This document shows, piece by piece, positions 32,962-36,631 of a stretch of DNA of 36,631 nucleotides. Within the stretch, counting starts at the first letter, position 1. Each line of letters starts with the position of its first letter. The notes beneath the pieces are model-generated. The model searched no databases, had not been told where the DNA came from, and worked only from the letters and a program-made list of their open reading frames with translations. Source of the stretch: Streptomyces sp. NBC_01551 (GTDB taxonomy: Bacteria > Actinomycetota > Actinomycetes > Streptomycetales > Streptomycetaceae); contig NZ_JAPEPX010000005.1 of NCBI RefSeq assembly GCF_026339935.1, forward strand, positions 1 to 36,631, written 5' to 3'. The position numbers and the translations under genes were made by a program.

Positions 32962-33014
32962 GCTCATCTCTCCTGGTCTGACGTGAGGACATCGCAAGGG
33001 TGGGCACCTCCGAG

Positions 33015-33058
33015 AGTACCCAGGGCGGGTGATGAACATGTCAAACGATCATGATCGT
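33015..33058 (-). promoter_or_regulatory. Promoter and palindromic operator of the GntR-Nudix gene
   Basis: On the minus strand a perfect TTGACA (33044-33039) has TACTCT about 20 bp downstream (spacing longer than ideal). Directly upstream lies the 14-bp palindrome ACGATCATGATCGT (33045-33058). An operator just upstream of the -35 box suits activation or autoregulation. Confidence 0.5.
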
Positions 33059-33753
33059 GGCCAACCTCTGGCCAGCAGGGGGACCGAGGGCAGGCGACGG
33101 AGCCAAAGGCCCCAGGTGAGGGCGGGGCGAGTGGCGCCTAGCGATCGGTCTTGAAGCCCTCGCGGTTTGCATTGGTGAGAGTTTCCCTGCTGGATCAAGC
33201 ACCCGGCTGCGCTCCGCTCCGCCGGGCGGGCTTCCCGGCTCCGCTCGGGGCGACGCTCCTGCCTTCGGCCCGCTCCGCCCCCGCTGCGCCGACGCCCGCC
33301 CCTACACCGGGATAGGCCAAAAGGCATGAGGCAGTCCCCCTACCGGCCGCCGGTTCCATCTGTCACCGACATGCCTCCGGCGGGGGCCTCCGGCTCCAGG
33401 ATGGCGGGGGCGCCGTTGGCGGGTGCTGGCCGAGCGGGGCTGATGCGGGGAACTCCCATCCCGTCCGCCATCGGCCCAGGACAAGCCCAGCAGACACGGC
33501 ACCGGGCGTCCAGGTCGTTCGTCCAGTTGGGCGCTCCACCTGGACGCCCGGCACCGCGCCCGCTCCACATGCGTGTGGGCCGACGGCAGACGGGATGGGA
33601 GTTGGGCGGGTATGTGGCTAGCGCCGCATTTCAGGTGCCGCAATCCGGCCAAACAGTGCAACTTTTCAGACTAGTTCGATAGCCTGACTGGGCCTCACGC
33701 GCCAGAGGCATCTGGATGCACTGGCACTGCTACCTCAACGGAGAGGTCTGCAC
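33059..33753. other. Non-coding stretch with GCTCCGCTCC-rich block and an inverted repeat
   Basis: No supported gene. 33200-33300 is a C/G-rich block built from GCTCCGCTCC/CGGGCGGGCTTCC segments, a kind of sequence I have seen repeatedly between streptomycete genes. A perfect 14-bp inverted repeat (33502-33515 with 33538-33551, 22-nt loop) follows. AT content rises near 33650-33690 where the promoter of the next gene should lie. Confidence 0.5.
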
Positions 33754-34200
33754 ATGGACGAAGTAAAGGCGCTGCCGGAGAACTACAGACCTGAGGTCAC
33801 CGAGCCTGTCTTGGACATGTACCTGGGCCTACTCGTCCCCCTGCTGGAGCTCGACGAAAGGAATCACATACCCGTCACCCTGACAGTGTCGGGCGCGGTC
33901 ATCTACGGCGAGCTGATCAGCTACGACGTCTGGAAGTCTGAGTGGGTCAAGCTCCTGCAAGAGAGCACCCAAGGTGCCGGCGTTGACGTCTTGGCCAAGT
34001 TTCCGCAGTCCGTAGACGACGTCCGGCAGGAGCTAGTCGATGCGGGTGAGCTTCACGTGCTTAAGTCGCCGCCTCGTTTCGTGCACCTGCGAGATGTGAG
34101 CATCCTGGGCGGTAGCCACAGCACCACAATCAACCACCGACTCTGGCGAGGGCGTCTGGCCGAAGTCTCTGGGTGGTCACTGGGCACACCTTCTTGGTAG
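33754..34200 (+). CDS. GvpU-like gas vesicle accessory protein homologue
   Basis: 148 residues, GGAGAGG seven bases before ATG 33754. Reads VLDMYLGLLVPLLELDERNHIPVTLTVSGAVIYGELISYDVW, then PPRFVHLRDVSILGGSHSTTINHRLWRGRLAEVSGWSLG. The VxGxxxxGxLIS centre and the (Y/F)xHLxDa...(W)WRGxIxxVxGxSxG end are the two blocks of GvpU. No other gas-vesicle gene is in the window, so it is probably used for something else or is orphan cargo. Its G+C and codon use are slightly lower than those of the transfer genes. Confidence 0.72.
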   Translation: MDEVKALPENYRPEVTEPVLDMYLGLLVPLLELDERNHIPVTLTVSGAVIYGELISYDVWKSEWVKLLQESTQGAGVDVLAKFPQSVDDVRQELVDAGELHVLKSPPRFVHLRDVSILGGSHSTTINHRLWRGRLAEVSGWSLGTPSW

Positions 34201-34484
34201 ACCAACAACGCAAGGCGCGGCATGCCAGATGCGTGCCAGTTCGAGCGGTAAATCGCGGCTAACAGTGGTCCCCAGAAAAATCCAACGGGCTCGGGACAGC
34301 GTCTGTTTGCCCAGGTCGGAGTGGCTGTCGGGCGTCGAAGATCGGTGATTCCCAAGCTCATGGCGTCCCGTCTTGCGGGCGGGCGTGCGCCCCTGAGCTT
34401 CGGTCGACCCCCTGTGCGCCCTCTTCATGTTCCACTGCCTGCGCCATCGTCGTGGTGCTGGCGAGGGCCGATGGAGGGGGCGAG

Positions 34485-34682
34485 ATGACGCAGCCGCTGT
34501 GCGGGGCGGCGACGCAGGATGGTCGCCGCTGCCGGAACAAGGCGATCACCGGGAGCGGGCAATGTTCAAAGCACCAGGGGGCCTGTGTTTTCGGCGTAAT
34601 GAATGAGAGCCACCGGGGCGGTGGTTTCGGGAGCCGGATTACTCCACTTGTGAAGGGGATGGACTGCGCAGGATGTCCATGA
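34485..34682 (+). CDS. Small protein with C-x8-C-x9-C-x2-H zinc-finger motif
   Basis: 65 residues, GGAGG upstream of ATG 34485. Reads TQPLCGAATQDGRRCRNKAITGSGQCSKHQGACVFG. The pattern CxAxTxxGxRCxNKAxxGxxxCxxHQ is a known short zinc finger in phage and plasmid proteins. After residue about 35 the sequence is not similar to anything and runs through a possible IS-end repeat (34618-34635), so the C-terminus may have been replaced by an insertion. Confidence 0.6.
   Translation: MTQPLCGAATQDGRRCRNKAITGSGQCSKHQGACVFGVMNESHRGGGFGSRITPLVKGMDCAGCP
34618..34635 (+). repeat. Left copy of an 18-bp inverted repeat, probable IS end
   Basis: GCGGTGGTTTCGGGAGCC here; its exact reverse complement is at 35868-35885. 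The pair brackets the istB fragment and the gene at 34925, as expected for the ends of an IS21-like insertion (these families have repeated terminal sequences). Confidence 0.5.
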
Positions 34683-34875
34683 TCGGCGGCGAGATCGGGA
34701 GCCACCCCAAGCGGGTGAGCTCGCCGATGAGCCGTGCGGGGTGGGAGTGTCCACGGCAGATCATGGCTGCCAGCCGATAGTTTGTGGGTCCCGGGCCCCG
34801 CTGGTCCGTGTCCCTGACAGGCGCGGTCTGGAAGGGCCCGGCCCCTGTCAGGCGTCGCCTTCCACAGACACCCAT
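34639..34875 (-). CDS. Possible small helical protein
   Basis: 78 residues from ATG 34875 with GAGG upstream. The end reads NYRLAAMICRGHSHPARLIGELTRLGWLPISPPIMDILRS, which has natural protein composition, third-position GC of about 75 percent, and a plausible helical-repeat form. The first 30 residues look less natural. It overlaps the end of the zinc-finger gene on the opposite strand, so only one of the two tails can be real. Function unknown. Confidence 0.35.
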   Translation of the reverse strand: MGVCGRRRLTGAGPFQTAPVRDTDQRGPGPTNYRLAAMICRGHSHPARLIGELTRLGWLPISPPIMDILRSPSPSQVE

Positions 34876-34924
34876 TCAGCGCCTCGGATCGCATGCAAGT
34901 TCCGCCTGATGTACCGTCCTGAGT

Positions 34925-35362
34925 ATGCCTAGTTCTGCTCCGGAATGGGTCTCCTACGCCGCCCTCGGTATGAGCGCTCTCACGCTGAGCTGGCAATCCG
35001 TGAGCTATTTCCGTTCTGGCCCGAGAATCAAGATTTCATGCCATACCATGAAGCATGGTGGAGAACAGTACCTGCTTGTGGCCACCACGAATCGAGGCCG
35101 CCTCGCCACCAGTCTTGAGGTCATCGGACTCTATCTACCGAACGTGCCGGGCGCCTACTTCTCCAGAGCAAGCCTTCCGCTCCCCAGCGCCGTGACGTCG
35201 CTGCCGCACGAGCTGAAACCACATTCAACAGCGAACTGGTACGTCATGCCATTGCACATCCAAGATTTTTGCACAAAGCATGAAGCTTCCGTTTCGGACG
35301 TGCGGCCATACGTATATGCGGCTAACAAGCGGCACGAGGGGAAGAAGCGCCTTCCGATTTGA
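34925..35362 (+). CDS. Membrane-anchored hypothetical protein
   Basis: 145 residues, ATG 34925, no strong ribosome site. One membrane segment at about residues 9-27 (YAALGMSALTLSWQSVSYF), then a mostly beta domain: PRIKISCHTMKHGGEQYLLVATTNRGRLATSLEVIGLYLP.. and LKPHSTANWYVMPLHIQDF. This arrangement occurs in small streptomycete membrane proteins of unknown role. Lower G+C than its neighbours suggests separate origin. Confidence 0.65.
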   Translation: MPSSAPEWVSYAALGMSALTLSWQSVSYFRSGPRIKISCHTMKHGGEQYLLVATTNRGRLATSLEVIGLYLPNVPGAYFSRASLPLPSAVTSLPHELKPHSTANWYVMPLHIQDFCTKHEASVSDVRPYVYAANKRHEGKKRLPI

Positions 35363-35471
35363 TGGGTGCTGGACCTCAGCCCTTCACGCAAATGACCTGC
35401 TTGAGCTTCGCAACGACCTCCACCAAGTCTCGGTGCTGTTCCATGAACTGCCCGATCGGCAGGGCGGCCAG

Positions 35472-35775
35472 TCAGCCTTTGCGGGCCTGACGCTCGTTCT
35501 GGGTTGCCTGGTAGCGGTAGGACTCGGTTCCGGTCTGGATCAGGGTGCAGCGGAAGGTGATCCGGTCGGCGATGGCGGCGCAGAGTCGCGGGTCACCGAA
35601 GGTCTTGTCCCACTCTGCAAACGGGGAGTTCGTGGCCACGGCGGTTGCCTTGCATTCCTCACGCTCGGTGAAAATCTGGAAGAGCAGCTTGGCGCCCTTC
35701 TTGTCCAGGTTCAGATACCCGAACTCGTCCAGGCAGAGAAGGTCGACCTTGCTGTAGCGGGCGATCACGGACGAC
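35472..35775 (-). pseudogene. istB: IstB-like ATPase fragment (IS21 family)
   Basis: Minus-strand residues SSVIARYSKVDLLCLDEFGYLNLDKKGAKLLFQIFTEREE, VATNSPFAEWDKTFGDPRLCAAIADRITFRC, TGTESYR match the C-terminal 90-100 residues of IstB, including Walker B (LLCLDEFGY). The Walker A half and istA are absent. The break is near 35775. With the 18-bp inverted repeats at 34618 and 35868 this is a decayed IS21-like insertion. Confidence 0.8.
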
Positions 35776-35838
35776 ACGGCCAAACAGTCCAACATCCCCA
35801 TTACGCCAACAGCGGCATGTCACACACCATCACACCAA

Positions 35839-36000
35839 GTGGCTCCCAAACTCACCGCCCAAACGCTGGCTCCCGAAACCACCGCCTCGTTGGCCTTACT
35901 TCAACCCGCTAGAAACAGGGCCTGGACCGCTTACGGAGTGACGCAGCGAAAGAAGAAGGAAGCTGAAGCGAAGATGCGGAAGTTGCGCAAGAAGAAGTGA
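35839..36000 (+). pseudogene. Possible Lys-rich C-terminal coding remnant
   Basis: An open plus-strand frame ends AWTAYGVTQRKKKEAEAKMRKLRKKK before TGA 35998-36000. The basic C-terminus looks like real protein, but the frame has no good start (first candidate GTG 35839) and its upstream part overlaps the IS end. Likely the 3' end of a gene cut by the insertion. Confidence 0.3.
35868..35885 (-). repeat. Right copy of the 18-bp inverted repeat, probable IS end
   Basis: Reverse complement of 34618-34635. On the minus strand it contains GGGAGCC, and another GGGAGCCA copy lies 27 bp away (35840-35847). See the left copy. Confidence 0.5.
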
Positions 36001-36233
36001 GCTCGCGCGGCCTATTCGTGGACCGCTGGGACTCTGTATGACCGCGCTAGGGATCTGAGCTGCTGAAACACGTGAGACGCACGGGGCCTCCGGAGCCGTG
36101 TGTGGATCGTCTGCTCCACCAGCGGCCACGGTCGCCCGTGCCGGCCCCGTCTCGGTGTGAATCCCCGCACGCGCCGTCGGCCAGCCAGCGCGCTCGGCGT
36201 GCTGGACTGGCGCTGGCACGGCAGGCTAGGGGC

Positions 36234-36461
36234 GTGGCGGACCAGACGGAAATCATCGTGCATCCGGTGTCCCCGAAGGGCGGCCGGAAGGTCACCGTGC
36301 ATGCGCTCGGCGTGGACGTGGACCTCGGGCGTGCGCACACGCCGAGGGACGTTGCCGAGTTCCTGCGTCGCGCCGGCCTGGAAGACGTGGACCTGAGCGA
36401 GGACGGGCCGATCACCTGGGAGGGCGGCGGCCCCGAAGTGTGGAAACGCCCCGATCCCTGA
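36234..36461 (+). CDS. Small acidic hypothetical protein next to attR
   Basis: 75 residues from GTG 36234. GGGG directly before it is a poor ribosome site, and a longer in-frame start upstream has Arg/Pro-rich shadow composition, so 36234 is favoured. Reads ADQTEIIVHPVSPKGGRKVTVHALGVDVDLGRAHTPRDVAEFLRRAGLEDVDLSEDGPITWEGGGPEVW. Compact alpha/beta composition, no known family. Located 155 bp from the right attachment core, outside the regulated block. Confidence 0.6.
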   Translation: MADQTEIIVHPVSPKGGRKVTVHALGVDVDLGRAHTPRDVAEFLRRAGLEDVDLSEDGPITWEGGGPEVWKRPDP

Positions 36462-36480
36462 GGGGCAGCGGTGGTGCTCG

Positions 36481-36554
36481 GGGAGCCAATCGGGGAGCCA
36501 CCGGAGGCAGCACAAGCCGGATCTGCCTGGACTGCCATGGACAGTGGGGAGCCA
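36481..36554 (+). repeat. GGGAGCCA sites near the right end, probable integrase arm-type sites
   Basis: Copies at 36481-36488, 36493-36500 (12-bp period, identical to the left pair) and 36547-36554. 17-19 of 20 bases around the pair match the left pair. They lie inside the element, between the last gene and the right core. Confidence 0.6.
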
Positions 36555-36615
36555 GAACCCTTGGGGTGGAAGGGCTCCACAACGCCGCTTCCTCAGCCCC
36601 TTCTTTCCCCCGGCT

Positions 36616-36631
36616 TAAGAACGTTCTAAGA
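36616..36631. repeat. Right attachment-site core (attR)
   Basis: TAAGAACGTTCTAAGA, identical to 16283-16298 and in the same orientation, at the very end of the window. The repeat may extend beyond it, so its true length cannot be measured here. Confidence 0.75.

Noticed and set aside
16407..33000. Relaxase and type IV secretion genes
   Set aside because: None found. TraB-type double-stranded transfer explains their absence.
33326..33682. Plus-strand ORF of 118 codons
   Set aside because: Pro/Gly/Arg-rich composition, no ribosome site, spans a perfect inverted repeat. Judged non-coding.
35280..35912. Plus-strand ORF of 210 codons
   Set aside because: Mostly antisense to the istB fragment, which matches a known family.
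16300..36600. Defence system or antibiotic cluster as cargo
   Set aside because: No nuclease, toxin-antitoxin, retron, NRPS or PKS features seen. Only an orphan methyltransferase is defence-related.

Overview
The window is high-GC DNA with strong third-position G+C bias, frequent GTG (and one TTG) starts, GGAGG ribosome sites, and protein families typical of Streptomyces (DUF3052, DUF2637, DUF6197, DUF6284, DUF6303, SnoaL-tailed ECF sigma factor, PIG-L deacetylase). I read it as a Streptomyces chromosome carrying a complete actinomycete integrative and conjugative element (AICE).

Left part, about 1-16.26 kb, is chromosomal. It holds a partial PIG-L deacetylase, a GNAT acetyltransferase, a polyprenyl diphosphate synthase remnant, two convergent DUF3052 copies, a secreted protein with a possible CheD/CNF-like Cys-His pair, two transposase relics, small hypotheticals, a dienelactone-hydrolase-like gene, a Ser/Thr kinase, a LysR relic, a quinone oxidoreductase divergent from a marR gene, an ECF sigma factor, a P-loop kinase, and a LegB-like dehydratase coupled to a MurG-like glycosyltransferase. 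At least ten of these genes have frameshifts, stops or internal deletions. Only a few short genes and the marR gene look intact.

Right part, about 16.28-36.63 kb, is the element. It is bounded by a 16-bp direct repeat (16283-16298 and 36616-36631), immediately upstream of the MurG-like gene rather than in a tRNA. From 16.4 to 30.4 kb nearly every gene lies on the minus strand and is intact, often joined by 1- or 4-bp stop/start overlaps: integrase, excisionase, DUF3987 helicase-like Rep, small CxC-type protein, prim-pol, cytosine methyltransferase, hypotheticals, TraB-type FtsK translocase, transfer-associated coiled-coil and membrane proteins, RRQRL-motif zinc protein, DUF2637 protein, DUF6303, DUF6284 and a short leader peptide. 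Transcription runs from about 30.7 kb towards the integrase. The plus-strand XRE-TPR regulator (30996-32126) and the minus-strand GntR-Nudix fusion (32110-32961) form the control module, with several palindromic operator candidates. The region 33-36.6 kb is a looser cargo zone: an orphan GvpU-like gene, a small zinc-finger protein, hypotheticals, an istB fragment and a small gene next to the right attachment site.

The most interesting structure is non-coding: a symmetric eight-copy array of CTGACAGAAC at 17941-18188 (candidate origin or operator), a long inverted repeat of GGTTACC units at 26892-26988 (candidate clt or operator), four near-identical GGGGCCGC hairpins at uncoupled gene junctions, an rrn-like boxC motif in the operon leader, and a 23-codon TTA-containing leader ORF. 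No restriction, toxin-antitoxin, CRISPR or obvious defence module beyond the methyltransferase was seen.
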